From Magnetospirillum fulvum (lineage in GTDB: Bacteria; Pseudomonadota; Alphaproteobacteria; Rhodospirillales; Magnetospirillaceae): a stretch of DNA of 39,605 nt. The stretch is taken from contig NZ_FNWO01000019.1 of NCBI RefSeq assembly GCF_900108475.1, forward strand, positions 1 through 39,605. Direction: 5' to 3'. Below, in pieces: positions 16,260-24,654 of the stretch (positions within the stretch are counted from its first letter, which is position 1; each line of letters starts with the position of its first letter). A program made the translations under genes and the position numbers. Below the pieces are notes generated by a model. That model did not search any database and was not told the DNA's origin. It saw only the letters and a program-made list of their open reading frames with translations.

Positions 16260-19200
16260 ATGCATCTTCTCGCGGTTCAGACCGGCACCCTTCCCGATGG
16301 AAACGATGCGGTCGATCTTGGCCAAAGCCCGGCCGAGATCGTCGTGCTGTCGGCCGCCGACACCGATCTCGCCTGTCTGGCCCAAGCGTGGCAGGGCGGC
16401 AGCCGGGGGTTGCGGCTGGCCAATCTGATGCGGCTTGGCCACAATCTTTCGGTCGATCTTTACGTCGAGCAGGTGATCGAGCGGGCGAAGCTGGTGGTGG
16501 TCCGCCTGCTCGGCGGCCGGGCCTATTGGCCCTATGGGGTCGAGCAGATCGCGGCGGCGGGACGGCGCAAGGGCATTGCCGTCGCCTTCGTGCCGGGCTC
16601 GGCCGAGCCCGATCCCGACCTCGTCAACGCCTCGACCCTGCCGCCCGAAGCGGTCGAGCGGTTGCGCTGCTATCTGCTGCACGGCGGCCCCGACAATGCC
16701 CGCGCCTTGCTCGCCTATGCCGGATCGCTGCTCGGTCGCCCGACGCCGTGGCTTGAGCCGCGTCCGTTGCCGCCCGCCGGGCGACATTGCGCCGATCCGG
16801 ACCAGGGCCGCCCCCGCGCCGTGCTGGTGTTCTATCGCGCCTTGGTGCTGGCCTCCGATCTGGCCCCGATCGAGGCCCTGATCGCGGCGCTGCGGGGCGA
16901 AGGGCTGGCGGTGACCGCCCTGTTCGTCCACAGCCTGAAAGACCCGATCGGGGCCGGACTGGTCCGAGACGAGATCGCCGCTTCTCCGCCCGACATCGTC
17001 TTGAACGCGACCGGCTTTGCCGTCTCGGCACCGGGACGGGCGGCGGCGGGGCCGTTCGGCCCGGCCGATTGTCCGGTGCTTCAGGTGATCCTGGCCGGAG
17101 ACACCGAGGCGGGCTGGCGGGCCGGTCGGGGGGGGCTGGGGCCGCGCGATCTGGCGATGAACGTCTCGCTGCCCGAGATCGACGGCCGTATCCTCGCCCG
17201 CGCCATCTCGTTCAAGGCGCTGGTCCGCGACGAGGCGACCCAGTGCGATATCGCCCATCACGCCCCGCTGGCCGACCGGGTCGCCTTTACCGCCCAGTTG
17301 GCGGCCAATTGGGCCAGGCTGCGGCGCAAGCCCGCGGCCGAGCGGCGGATCGCGCTGATCCTGGCCAATTACCCCCACCGCGACGGGCGGCTGGGTAACG
17401 GGGTCGGGCTCGACACCCCGGCCGCCGCCGCCGCGATTGTGCAGGCGATGGCGCAGGCGGGCTACGATGTCCCGGCAAAGCTTCCGGACGGTCAGACCCT
17501 GATTGCCCGGCTGCTGGGCGGCGTCACCAATGGCGGTTTGGCCGGGCGCGAAATCCGCGAGACGCTGGCCCTGTCCGACTATCGGGCGTGGTTTGCGACC
17601 CTGCCCGCTTCGGTGCGAGATGCGGTGACGGAGACCTGGGGACCGCCCGAGGCGGACCCGTGGGTTCTGCCTGCCGTGGGGGCATTTGCCGTTCCGGTGC
17701 TGCGCTTGGGTGGGGTGGCGGTGGCGGTGCAGCCTGCCCGCGCCGGGGCGGACGACGCGGCCCGGCGGTATCACGATGCCGATCTGCCGCCGCCGCATCG
17801 CTATCTGGCGTTCTATCTGTGGCTGCGCCAAAGCTTCGCCGCCGATGCGATTGTCCATCTGGGCAAGCACGGCACGCTGGAATGGTTGCCGGGCAAGGCG
17901 GTGGCGCTGTCGGCTGAGTGCTTCCCCGAACTGGCGCTGGGGCCGCTGCCCCATCTCTATCCCTTTATCGTCAACGATCCGGGCGAGGGCACCCAGGCCA
18001 AGCGCCGCGCCGGGGCGGTGATCGTCGATCATCTGACTCCGCCGCTGACCCGGGCCGAGACCTATGGCCCGCTGCGCGAGTTGGAGCGGCTGGTCGATGA
18101 ATATTACGAGGCGGCCGGGCTCGATCCCCGCCGCCTCGCCGTGTTGCGCCGCGAGATTTTGTCCTTGAGCGCGGTGGCGGGGTTGGAGGCCGACCTCGGC
18201 ATCGACCCGGACGACGATCCCGATGCGGCGTTGAAGAAGCTCGACAACCATCTGTGCGAGTTGAAGGAGCTGCAAATCCGCGACGGGCTCCACATCTTCG
18301 GTCAGTCCCCCACAGGGGCGCAGGGGCTGTCGCTGCTGGTGGCGCTGGCGCGGGTACGGCGCGGGCCTGGGGACGAGGCGGAGTCGCTGACCCGGGCCTT
18401 GGCCGCCGATTTGGGGCTGGGGTTCGATCCGCTCGATTGCCGCGCCGCCGATCCCTGGATCGGGCCACGCCCGCCGGTGCTGGCCGACATCTGCGGTGAT
18501 CCCTGGCGCAGCGTCGGCGACAGCGTCGAGCGGCTGGAGGCGCTGGCCCTGGCGCTGGTGGCGGGCGAGCGGACCTGTCCGCCCGAGTGGAGCCGGACCC
18601 AGGCGGTGCTGGGCTGGATCGAGACCGTCCTTCGCCCCACCGTCGCGGCGTGCGGTCCGGCCGAGATGGCGGCGCTGCTGGCCGGGCTGGACGGGCGCTT
18701 CGTCGCGCCGGGACCGTCGGGGGCGCCGACGCGGGGCCGCCCCGACGTGTTGCCGACCGGGCGCAATTTCTTCTCGATCGACCCGCGCACGATGCCAACC
18801 CCCGCCGCCTGGTCGCTGGTGTGGAAGTCGGTGTCGCTGCTGCTGGAGCGTCATCTTCAGGACCATGGCGATTGGCCCCGCGCGATGGCGGTGACCGCCT
18901 GGGGCACCAGCGCGATGCGGACTGGCGGCGACGATCTCGCCCAGGCGCTGGCGCTGATGGGAGTCCGCCCGCATTGGGAAATCGGCTCGGGCCGGGTCAG
19001 CGGCTACGAGATCATGCCGGCCGGCGTTCTCGACCGTCCCCGCGTCGATGTCACCTTGCGGGTGTCGGGGCTGTTCCGCGATGCCTTTCCCGGTCTGATT
19101 GATTTGTTTGACGCCGCCGTCCGCGCCGTTGCCGCGTTGGACGAGCCGCCTGCGGTCAATCCGCTTGCCGCCCGCGTCGCCGCCGACCGCGTCCGGCTGG

Positions 19201-19946
19201 AGGCCGGGGGGCTGTCGCCCGAGGACGCGTTGCGCCGCGCCGCCTATCGGGTGTTCGGGGCAATGCCCGGTGCCTATGGCAGCGGGTTGGAAGCGTTGGT
19301 CGAGGGGGGCGACTGGGGATCGCGCGACGATCTCGCCGCCGCCTATATCGCCTGGAGCGGCTGGGCCTATGGCGGCGGGGTCGCGCCCGAGGCCGGTCAG
19401 GCCCTGTTCGCCGACCGGCTGGCCTCGGTCGAGGCGGTGGTGCAGAACCAGGATAATCGCGAGCACGACCTGCTCGATTCCGCCGAATACGCCTTGTTCG
19501 AAGGGGGCTTGGCGGCGGCGGTCGAAGCGGCGGCGGGGCGGGCGCCGGTGGTCTATCATCCCGACCATTCCCGCCCGGATTCGCCCAAAATCAACACGCT
19601 GGACGAAGAGATCGCCCGCATCCTGCGCGGCCGGATGGTCAATCCGAAATGGATCGCGGGTGCGATGCGCCATGGCTATAAGGGCGCGGCCGAGATGGCT
19701 GCCGGGCTCGACCATCTGCTCGCCTTCGCCGCCACCACCCATGCGGTCCGCGACCACCATTTCGAACTGGTGGCCCAGGCCTATCTGAAAGACGATGCGG
19801 TGCGAGGCTTCCTGGCCGAGGTCAACCCGGCGGCGCTGAACGACATCCGCGCCGCCCTTCGCACCGCGTTCGAGCGCGGCCTGTGGCGGCCGCGCGACAA
19901 TCGCATCTACGATCTGTTCGCCGAGGAGGGTCCCCCGTCATGCTGA
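16260..19946 (+). CDS. cobN: Cobaltochelatase large subunit CobN
   Basis: CobN with CobS and CobT inserts Co(II) into hydrogenobyrinic acid a,c-diamide with ATP (aerobic cobalamin pathway). The 1228-residue product begins MHLLAVQTGTLPDGNDAVDL and contains the CobN/Mg-chelatase hallmarks: RVVRLLGGRAYWPYG-like LGGRAYWPYGVEQ near residue 85, LANYPHRDGRLGNGVGLDTP near 370, HLGKHGTLEWLPGKAVALS near 533, FSIDPRTMPTPAAWS near 840, WGTSAMRTGGDD and YGSGLEALVEGGDW near 1008. Length is normal for CobN and there is no frameshift. No cobS, cobT or cobW is present here. The 124-bp upstream gap shows no recognisable cobalamin riboswitch. The C-terminus overlaps a small open frame. Confidence 0.97.
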   Translation: MHLLAVQTGTLPDGNDAVDLGQSPAEIVVLSAADTDLACLAQAWQGGSRGLRLANLMRLGHNLSVDLYVEQVIERAKLVVVRLLGGRAYWPYGVEQIAAAGRRKGIAVAFVPGSAEPDPDLVNASTLPPEAVERLRCYLLHGGPDNARALLAYAGSLLGRPTPWLEPRPLPPAGRHCADPDQGRPRAVLVFYRALVLASDLAPIEALIAALRGEGLAVTALFVHSLKDPIGAGLVRDEIAASPPDIVLNATGFAVSAPGRAAAGPFGPADCPVLQVILAGDTEAGWRAGRGGLGPRDLAMNVSLPEIDGRILARAISFKALVRDEATQCDIAHHAPLADRVAFTAQLAANWARLRRKPAAERRIALILANYPHRDGRLGNGVGLDTPAAAAAIVQAMAQAGYDVPAKLPDGQTLIARLLGGVTNGGLAGREIRETLALSDYRAWFATLPASVRDAVTETWGPPEADPWVLPAVGAFAVPVLRLGGVAVAVQPARAGADDAARRYHDADLPPPHRYLAFYLWLRQSFAADAIVHLGKHGTLEWLPGKAVALSAECFPELALGPLPHLYPFIVNDPGEGTQAKRRAGAVIVDHLTPPLTRAETYGPLRELERLVDEYYEAAGLDPRRLAVLRREILSLSAVAGLEADLGIDPDDDPDAALKKLDNHLCELKELQIRDGLHIFGQSPTGAQGLSLLVALARVRRGPGDEAESLTRALAADLGLGFDPLDCRAADPWIGPRPPVLADICGDPWRSVGDSVERLEALALALVAGERTCPPEWSRTQAVLGWIETVLRPTVAACGPAEMAALLAGLDGRFVAPGPSGAPTRGRPDVLPTGRNFFSIDPRTMPTPAAWSLVWKSVSLLLERHLQDHGDWPRAMAVTAWGTSAMRTGGDDLAQALALMGVRPHWEIGSGRVSGYEIMPAGVLDRPRVDVTLRVSGLFRDAFPGLIDLFDAAVRAVAALDEPPAVNPLAARVAADRVRLEAGGLSPEDALRRAAYRVFGAMPGAYGSGLEALVEGGDWGSRDDLAAAYIAWSGWAYGGGVAPEAGQALFADRLASVEAVVQNQDNREHDLLDSAEYALFEGGLAAAVEAAAGRAPVVYHPDHSRPDSPKINTLDEEIARILRGRMVNPKWIAGAMRHGYKGAAEMAAGLDHLLAFAATTHAVRDHHFELVAQAYLKDDAVRGFLAEVNPAALNDIRAALRTAFERGLWRPRDNRIYDLFAEEGPPSC

Positions 19947-20035
19947 GCCGCCGCGCCGCGATACTGGCTCTGCTCGCCTTTGCGGGCAGCGTCGGCGGCT
20001 ATGTCCTGGCGCATTGGACGAGCTTCGTCCGCTAG
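19940..20035 (+). CDS. Predicted 31-residue single-pass membrane microprotein overlapping cobN
   Basis: An ATG at 19940, 7 nt inside the 3' end of cobN in another frame, opens a 32-codon frame encoding MLSRRAAILALLAFAGSVGG followed by YVLAHWTSFVR. A strong ribosome-binding site, GAGGAGGG, lies about 9 nt upstream. The layout is Arg-rich N-terminus, about 20 hydrophobic residues, then a short polar tail, as in single-pass inner-membrane microproteins. It does not look like the cobalt transporter CbtB, which is longer and has a His-rich tail. I do not recognise a family. It may be translationally coupled to cobN. A chance open frame cannot be excluded, but the start signal is unusually good. 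Confidence 0.6.
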   Translation: MLSRRAAILALLAFAGSVGGYVLAHWTSFVR

Positions 20036-20074
20036 AGCCGCGTGCGCCAAATGTGACGCATGCGGCGATCAGCG

Positions 20075-20111
20075 GCCATTGCGGCCGCGGCCAAGCGGGC
20101 GGATGCCCGCG
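20075..20111. repeat. REP-like dispersed repeat, copy 1
   Basis: A 37-nt segment starting GCCATTGCGGC and ending AAGCGGGCGGATGCCCGCG recurs at 37753–37789 with a single difference. It contains the perfect inverted repeat GCGGGC-GGAT-GCCCGC. Both copies lie in gaps between convergent genes. Confidence 0.8.
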
Positions 20112-20135
20112 CCCGGCGAGGGCAATGATAAAGCC

Positions 20136-20171
20136 AGAGCGCCGTGTCTCGTATTTGAGGCTCGGCGCTCT
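20136..20171 (-). terminator. Hairpin downstream of the CDF transporter gene
   Basis: AGAGCGCCG (20136–20144) and CGGCGCTCT (20163–20171) are perfectly complementary, with an inner CTC/GAG pairing. On the minus strand the hairpin begins 5 bp after the stop codon and is followed by GGCTTTATC, a weak T-tract. It probably ends transcription of the CDF gene. Confidence 0.6.
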
Positions 20172-20176
20172 AAGGC

Positions 20177-21151
20177 TCAGGCGGCGGCGTGCACCGCGAT
20201 CAGCGGGCAGTCGCAGGCGCTGCGTTCGATCTGCACCGTGGTGTGGGCGATGCCAAAATGCTCGTGCAGTTCTTCGGCCAGTTCGAGCAGAAACGAATCG
20301 GTATTCTCGCTGTCGGGCATCACCAGATGGGCGGTCAGCGCCACCGCACTGGTGCTGAGCGACCAGATGTGGAGGTCGTGCAACTCGGTTACGCCGGGCT
20401 GATCGAGTATGAAGGCTTCGACCGCCGCCCGGTCGATCCCGGCCGGAACCGCATCGAGGGCAAGATCAAGCGAATCGCGGAACAGGCCCCAGGTGCCGAT
20501 GGCGATGATCGCGACGATGGCCAGACCGATCACCGGATCGATCCAGTTCCAGCCGGTCAGCGCGATCAGTCCGGCGGCGACGATCACGCCGCCCGAGATC
20601 GCGGCATCGGCGGCCATGTGAAGGAACGCCCCGCGCAGATTGAGATCGCTGCTCGCCCCCTTGCGGAACATCAGGGCGGTGATGCCATTGATCACCAGCC
20701 CCACGGCGGCGACCGCCATCACCGGTCCGGCTTCGATCGGGGTGGCTTCGGTCAGCAGGCGCCGCACCGCTTCCCACCCGATCGCGCCCAGGCCGAACAG
20801 CAGCAGCCCGGCATTGCTGAGCGCGGCGAGGATGGTGCCGCGTCCTAGCCCATAGGTCAGCCGCCCGGTTGGCCGCCGCCGCGCCAGTGCCATCGCGCCC
20901 CAGGCCAGCAGCAGCCCGGCGACGTCGGCGAGGTTGTGACCGGCATCGGCCAGCAGCGCCAGCGAGCCGAAGGCGATGCCGCAGCCCGCTTCGACCAGGA
21001 CGAAGCCGAGATTGAGCCCGGCCCCGATCGCGAAGGCGCTATTGTGGCTGGGGAGCGGATGGTGGTGGTGATGGCCGAGCCCATGGCCATGACCATGATC
21101 GTGTCCATGGCTATGGCTATGGTCGTGCTCATGGCTATGATCGTGGCCCAT
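20177..21151 (-). CDS. Cation diffusion facilitator (Zn/Co-type efflux) with His-rich N-terminus
   Basis: The 324-residue protein starts with about 30 residues dominated by His, Asp and Gly (MGHDHSHEHDHSHSHG...), a cytoplasmic metal-binding tail. Six transmembrane segments follow. The metal site is visible as LLADAGHNLADVAGL in TM2 and HMAADAAISGG in TM5, the D-x-x-x-H / H-x-x-x-D pairs typical of Zn-transporting CzcD/ZitB proteins. A C-terminal cytoplasmic domain (VTELHDLHIWSLSTSAVALTAH) completes the family fold. It would export divalent metal using proton antiport. It is convergent with cobN, so a link to cobalt is possible but unproven. The AC[D]C pair near the C-terminus (SACDCPL) is an additional possible metal ligand. 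Confidence 0.93.
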   Translation of the reverse strand: MGHDHSHEHDHSHSHGHDHGHGHGLGHHHHHPLPSHNSAFAIGAGLNLGFVLVEAGCGIAFGSLALLADAGHNLADVAGLLLAWGAMALARRRPTGRLTYGLGRGTILAALSNAGLLLFGLGAIGWEAVRRLLTEATPIEAGPVMAVAAVGLVINGITALMFRKGASSDLNLRGAFLHMAADAAISGGVIVAAGLIALTGWNWIDPVIGLAIVAIIAIGTWGLFRDSLDLALDAVPAGIDRAAVEAFILDQPGVTELHDLHIWSLSTSAVALTAHLVMPDSENTDSFLLELAEELHEHFGIAHTTVQIERSACDCPLIAVHAAA

Positions 21152-21269
21152 CGCCCCCTCCCCTCAAAATCAGACGCATTCGCAATCAAGACTCGCAACG
21201 ACCCCGCCGTCAAGAGCAGCGATGGTCGGTGACGGATTTACGAAAGGTGGATTTGGGGCCTCAATTGCA

Positions 21270-21298
21270 TTGAGCCGGGCGGCGGCGAGGAATATGCT
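21270..21298 (+). promoter_or_regulatory. Candidate promoter of fabI
   Basis: TTGAGC at 21270–21275, a 17-nt spacer and TATGCT at 21293–21298 match the sigma-70 pattern moderately (4/6 in each box). The -10 box ends 34 bp before the fabI start, which fits a short leader carrying GGAGGT. Confidence 0.4.
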
Positions 21299-21332
21299 GC
21301 ATTGCACAATTCCCCCCTGGAGGTCCGTTGAG

Positions 21333-22142
21333 ATGACTAAAGCCGCTGCCGCCGTCGAGTCGCCTGAACCGGTTCGCACCCTGTCGCTGGCTGGAAAGAA
21401 AGGTCTGATTATCGGGATCGCCAACCGCCAGAGCATCGCCTATGGCGTCGCCCGCCATGTTCACGCCTATGGAGCCGAACTGGCGATCACCTACCTTAAC
21501 GAAAAGAGCGACAAATACGTCCGCCCGCTGGCCGAAGAAGTGAAGGCCCCGATCTATATGCCTTGCGACGTCCGCGAGGAAGGTCAGCTTGAAGCGGTGT
21601 TCGCCGCGATCACCGAAACATGGGGCAAGCTCGATTTCGTTATCCATGCGATCGCGTTTGCCAACCGCGAGGATCTGCATGGGCGGGTGGTCGATTGCTC
21701 GCGCGACGGCTTCGCCCTGGCGATGGACGTTTCGTGCTTCTCGTTCATCCGCTGCGCCAAGCTGGCCGAGCCGCTGATGAAGGACGGGGGCTGCCTCGTC
21801 ACCCTGTCCTATTACGGCGGGCGCAAGGTGGTCGATCATTACAACGTGATGGGACCGGTCAAGGCGGCGCTGGAAAGCACCACCAAATATCTCGCTCACG
21901 AATTGGGGCCGAAGGGGATTCGGGTGCTGACTCTGTCGCCCGGCCCGCTGCGGACCCGCGCCGCCTCTGGTATCGCCCATTTCGACGAATTGTTGGATGC
22001 CGCCGCCGCCAAGGCGCCCACCCATCAATTGGCCGATATCGACGATGTCGGCTCGTTCGCGGCCTATCTGGTCAGCGATCTCGCCAAATCGGTGACCGGG
22101 ACCACCCTGTTCATCGACGGCGGCGCCCACATCGTCGGTTAG
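21333..22142 (+). CDS. fabI: Enoyl-[acyl-carrier-protein] reductase, FabI type
   Basis: FabI reduces enoyl-ACP with NADH in the last step of each fatty-acid elongation cycle. The 269-residue SDR protein has the FabI-specific nucleotide-binding start LIIGIANRQSIAYGVARHVH, AELAITYLNEK, CDVREEGQLEAVF, HAIAFANREDLHGRVVD, and the catalytic Tyr-x6-Lys in HYNVMGPVKAALE. The C-terminus has SPGPLRTRAASGI and TLFIDGGAHIVG. The VVDHYNVMGPVK form and the lack of a C-terminal extension mark it as a second alphaproteobacterial FabI subtype rather than the E. coli-like one, so another FabI may exist elsewhere. The ATG at 21333 is fixed by GGAGGT 8 nt upstream. It is convergent with murU; their stop codons overlap (TTAG). 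Confidence 0.88.
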   Translation: MTKAAAAVESPEPVRTLSLAGKKGLIIGIANRQSIAYGVARHVHAYGAELAITYLNEKSDKYVRPLAEEVKAPIYMPCDVREEGQLEAVFAAITETWGKLDFVIHAIAFANREDLHGRVVDCSRDGFALAMDVSCFSFIRCAKLAEPLMKDGGCLVTLSYYGGRKVVDHYNVMGPVKAALESTTKYLAHELGPKGIRVLTLSPGPLRTRAASGIAHFDELLDAAAAKAPTHQLADIDDVGSFAAYLVSDLAKSVTGTTLFIDGGAHIVG

Positions 22143-22843
22143 GCCGGAAGCTTGGCCTCGACGGCGGGCAACGCCTCGGGGGTGCCGACATGGAACCAGC
22201 CGCCATCGTGAACGATGGCGGCCAGCCGCCCCTGCGCCAAAGCCCGGTCGTAGAGGACATTCAGCGAAAACCGTCCGCTTGGCGCGGTTGCGAACAGACG
22301 GGGGTGGAGGAGTTGCACCCCGGTGAACAGATAGGGCGCGCGGGCCGCGTCGCCCCGGCGGCGGGGCCGCCCGTCGGGCTCAAGGAAGAAATCACCCGGC
22401 CCGTCATGGCCGACCGCCGTTGCGGTGGGGTGAAGCAGCAACAGCGCATCCATCCGGGAATCGTCCCAGGCGGCGCGCAGCCGCTCTAGCGCCGGAACCG
22501 CGCCCTCGGTCCATAAAATGTCGGCATTGACGACGAAGAACGCCGCGTCGCCGAGATGGGGCAGGGCGCGGGTGACGCCGCCGCCGGTCTCCAGCAATTC
22601 CTCCTCGGGCGACAGCACGATCTTGGGCCGCCCGGCGAGGTGGTCGCGGATTTTCTCGCCCAGCCAGTGGCAATTGACGACGATCTGGCTCACCCCGGCG
22701 GCATCGAGGGCATCGAGGGCGCGGTCGAGCATCGTCCGCCCCGCCACCGGCACCAGCGGCTTCGGAATCGTCAGGGTGATCGGCCGCATCCGCAGCCCCA
22801 GCCCGGCGGCCAGCACCATCGCGTGGGAGAACGGCGCGGTCAT
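22139..22843 (-). CDS. murU: N-acetylmuramate-1-phosphate uridylyltransferase MurU-type
   Basis: The 234-residue nucleotidyltransferase begins MTAPFSHAMVLAAGLGLRMR with the sugar-nucleotide pyrophosphorylase signature (LAAGxGxRMxP), then IPKPLVPVAGRTMLDRALDAL, VNCHWLGEKIRDHLAGR, VLSPEEELLETGGGV, VVNADILWTEG and FHVGTPEALPAVEA. The sequence and the gene order (tsaE, amgK, murU) identify MurU, which makes UDP-MurNAc from MurNAc-1-phosphate in peptidoglycan recycling. This route bypasses MurA and in Pseudomonas gives intrinsic fosfomycin tolerance. Its start overlaps the amgK stop (ATGA). It ends in a 4-bp convergent overlap with fabI. Confidence 0.9.
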   Translation of the reverse strand: MTAPFSHAMVLAAGLGLRMRPITLTIPKPLVPVAGRTMLDRALDALDAAGVSQIVVNCHWLGEKIRDHLAGRPKIVLSPEEELLETGGGVTRALPHLGDAAFFVVNADILWTEGAVPALERLRAAWDDSRMDALLLLHPTATAVGHDGPGDFFLEPDGRPRRRGDAARAPYLFTGVQLLHPRLFATAPSGRFSLNVLYDRALAQGRLAAIVHDGGWFHVGTPEALPAVEAKLPA

Positions 22844-23850
22844 GGCGCGGGCACGCCGCGGCGGTCGGCCGGGATGACCCGGTCGAACCACTCCGCCAGT
22901 TCGGACAAAACGGGATGGGTCAGGGAGGCGTTCAGCAGCCGCCAGACCCGGGGAATGTGGCCGAGATAGAGCGGCTTGCCGTCGCGCCGGGCCAGCCGGG
23001 TGAAGATGCCGATCACCTTGGCGTGACGTTGCGCCGCCATCACCGCCCACGAGGCTTCGAAGCTGATCCGGTCCAGCCCGCCGACCCGCGCCAGCCAGCG
23101 TTGCTTCATCCGCTCGACCAGCAGGGGGGCGATGTCGCGGCGGGCATCTTCCAGCAGCGACATCAGATCGTAGGTGGCGGGACCGGCAACCGCGTCCTGG
23201 AAATCGAGCAGGCCGCATCCGGCCAGACCGGGCCGCTCCAGCCGCATCAAATTGTCGATGTGGAAATCGCGCAGCACCAGGGTTTCCGGGGCCAGCCGGG
23301 CAATCGGGAACAGTCTGCGCCAGATCGCCAGATAGGCCTCGCGCTGGGGGGCGGGGAGGGGCGAGCCGGTCACCGCCGGATAATACCAGTCGGTCAGCAG
23401 CGCCGCTTCGGTCAGCAGGCGCTCGTCGTCATAGCGGGGCAGGCCGGGCGGAATCGCCTCGGGCCGGGCCGCGATCTCGGCCAGAACGTCGGTCGCCAGA
23501 GCATAGAGGGCGGTTTCGTCCTCACCAGCGGCCAGACAGCGGGTGTAGGTGCGGTCGCCCAGATCTTCGAGCAGCAGCAGGCCGTTGCTCTCGTCCACCC
23601 CGAGCAGGCGGGGCGCCGACAGGCCCAGGCTCTCGATATGCCGGGCCAGGGCGACGAAGGGACGGACGTCTTCCTGGGGCGGCGGGGCGTCCATCAGCAC
23701 CGCCGTTTCGGCTCCGCGCCGCAGCCGGTCGTAATGGCGGAAGCTGGCATCGCCCGCCAGGGGGCGGCGCTCGGCCTCGCCCCAGCAATGGCGGACGAGA
23801 AAGGCGCGAATCAGGGACTCGCGGGGGGTGGGGATGGTGTCGGCGGTCAC
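22840..23850 (-). CDS. amgK: N-acetylmuramate/N-acetylglucosamine kinase AmgK-type phosphotransferase
   Basis: A 336-residue aminoglycoside-phosphotransferase-fold kinase. It shows LAGDASFRHYDRL (glycine-rich strand region), AVLMDAPPPQEDVRPF, LLLLEDLGDRTY, the catalytic loop LRDFHIDNLM and the metal-binding LLDFQDAVAGPATYDLMSLL. These are AmgK features: anomeric kinases that phosphorylate MurNAc and GlcNAc at C1. The start is a GTG overlapping the tsaE stop (GTGA) and the end overlaps murU (ATGA), so tsaE, amgK and murU are translated as a coupled unit. The product feeds MurU directly. Confidence 0.9.
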   Translation of the reverse strand: MTADTIPTPRESLIRAFLVRHCWGEAERRPLAGDASFRHYDRLRRGAETAVLMDAPPPQEDVRPFVALARHIESLGLSAPRLLGVDESNGLLLLEDLGDRTYTRCLAAGEDETALYALATDVLAEIAARPEAIPPGLPRYDDERLLTEAALLTDWYYPAVTGSPLPAPQREAYLAIWRRLFPIARLAPETLVLRDFHIDNLMRLERPGLAGCGLLDFQDAVAGPATYDLMSLLEDARRDIAPLLVERMKQRWLARVGGLDRISFEASWAVMAAQRHAKVIGIFTRLARRDGKPLYLGHIPRVWRLLNASLTHPVLSELAEWFDRVIPADRRGVPAP

Positions 23851-24317
23851 AGGCAAAGCTCTCCGATACGGTCGGCCCAGGAGCCGGTGGCGGTCAGGTG
23901 GGCGCGGCGGGCGGTGGCGCGGTCGGTCTCCTCCAACCGCACATCGAGACGGCGGGTGGGCAGCAGCGGCCCCAGCCGGTCCGGCCATTCGATCAGGCAG
24001 ATGCCCTCGGCAAAGGCGTCCTCGATATCCAGTTCATAGGCGTCATCGGGCCGGTCCAGCCGGTAGAGGTCGAAATGCCATACCGCGCCCGCCGGAGTGT
24101 CATAGACCTGGACCAGGGTAAAGGTTGGGCTGGGGACATCCTCGTCGGGGCGGGTCAGCGCCCGGATGAAGGCGCGGGCCAGGGTGCTTTTGCCCGCGCC
24201 CAGACCGCCGGTGAGCGCGATCAGATCGCCCGGCCGCGCCAGCGCCGCCAACGCCCGTCCCAGGCGGCAGGTCGAGTCTTCGTCGGGGAGGGGGATCTTA
24301 ATCGATTGAGACATCAT
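23847..24317 (-). CDS. tsaE: tRNA threonylcarbamoyladenosine biosynthesis ATPase TsaE
   Basis: TsaE is the ATPase partner of TsaB/TsaD in t6A synthesis. The 156-residue protein has the Walker A motif in LTGGLGAGKSTLARAFIRAL, the switch region DVPSPTFTLVQVYD, WHFDLYRLDRPDDAYELDIE and CLIEWPDRLGPLLP, all family-specific. Two consecutive ATG codons (24317, 24314) follow a TTG; no clear ribosome-binding site separates the choices. It is the first gene of the tsaE–amgK–murU operon and diverges from the small antitoxin-like gene across 160 bp. Confidence 0.94.
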   Translation of the reverse strand: MMSQSIKIPLPDEDSTCRLGRALAALARPGDLIALTGGLGAGKSTLARAFIRALTRPDEDVPSPTFTLVQVYDTPAGAVWHFDLYRLDRPDDAYELDIEDAFAEGICLIEWPDRLGPLLPTRRLDVRLEETDRATARRAHLTATGSWADRIGELCL

Positions 24318-24477
24318 CAAAACGGCTCGGGTTTCATTGGGTCTTGATCGGTTGTGGGCGTTCAGTTCCCAAACCGTGCGATTTCGACGGTAGTTTGGTT
24401 AAAGTCGGGGAGTGATATTAGATGATCGGTGCTGGGGCTGACACCCCATGATCGTCGAAAAGAAAAGAGGACGTGTC

Positions 24478-24654
24478 ATGTCCGACGAACTGCGGATTTT
24501 GATCGAGAAAGCGCGTCGCGTGCCGGTCTCGGATGAGCAGCGGGAGGCGCAGCGGCGCAGCTTCGCGTTTGGCAATACGTCGATTGAGAATGCCGACATC
24601 ACCCGCGAAATGATCGACCGTCAGGCCAACGCTTTGATGGCACAAGGTGAGTGA
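24478..24654 (+). CDS. Small antitoxin-like protein preceding a Fic remnant
   Basis: A 58-residue protein, MSDELRILIEKARRVPVSDE then QREAQRRSFAFGNTSIENAD then ITREMIDRQANALMAQGE. The pattern EQRRSFAFGNTxIENxxITREMI is that of short proteins encoded immediately upstream of Fic-domain genes in alphaproteobacteria. They are presumed antitoxins or partners of Fic toxins. GAGGA lies about 8 nt before the ATG at 24478; the frame also opens at an ATG at 24448. The next frame starts 8 nt before this one ends, as expected for a cassette. The partner is truncated, so this gene is probably a leftover. Confidence 0.65.
   Translation: MSDELRILIEKARRVPVSDEQREAQRRSFAFGNTSIENADITREMIDRQANALMAQGE

Noticed and set aside
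15996-19760. Very long minus-strand open frame opposite cobN
   Set aside because: It is a GC-rich shadow of cobN; composition is Arg/Gly/Pro/Gln-rich low complexity with no family motif, while the plus-strand frame is an unmistakable CobN.
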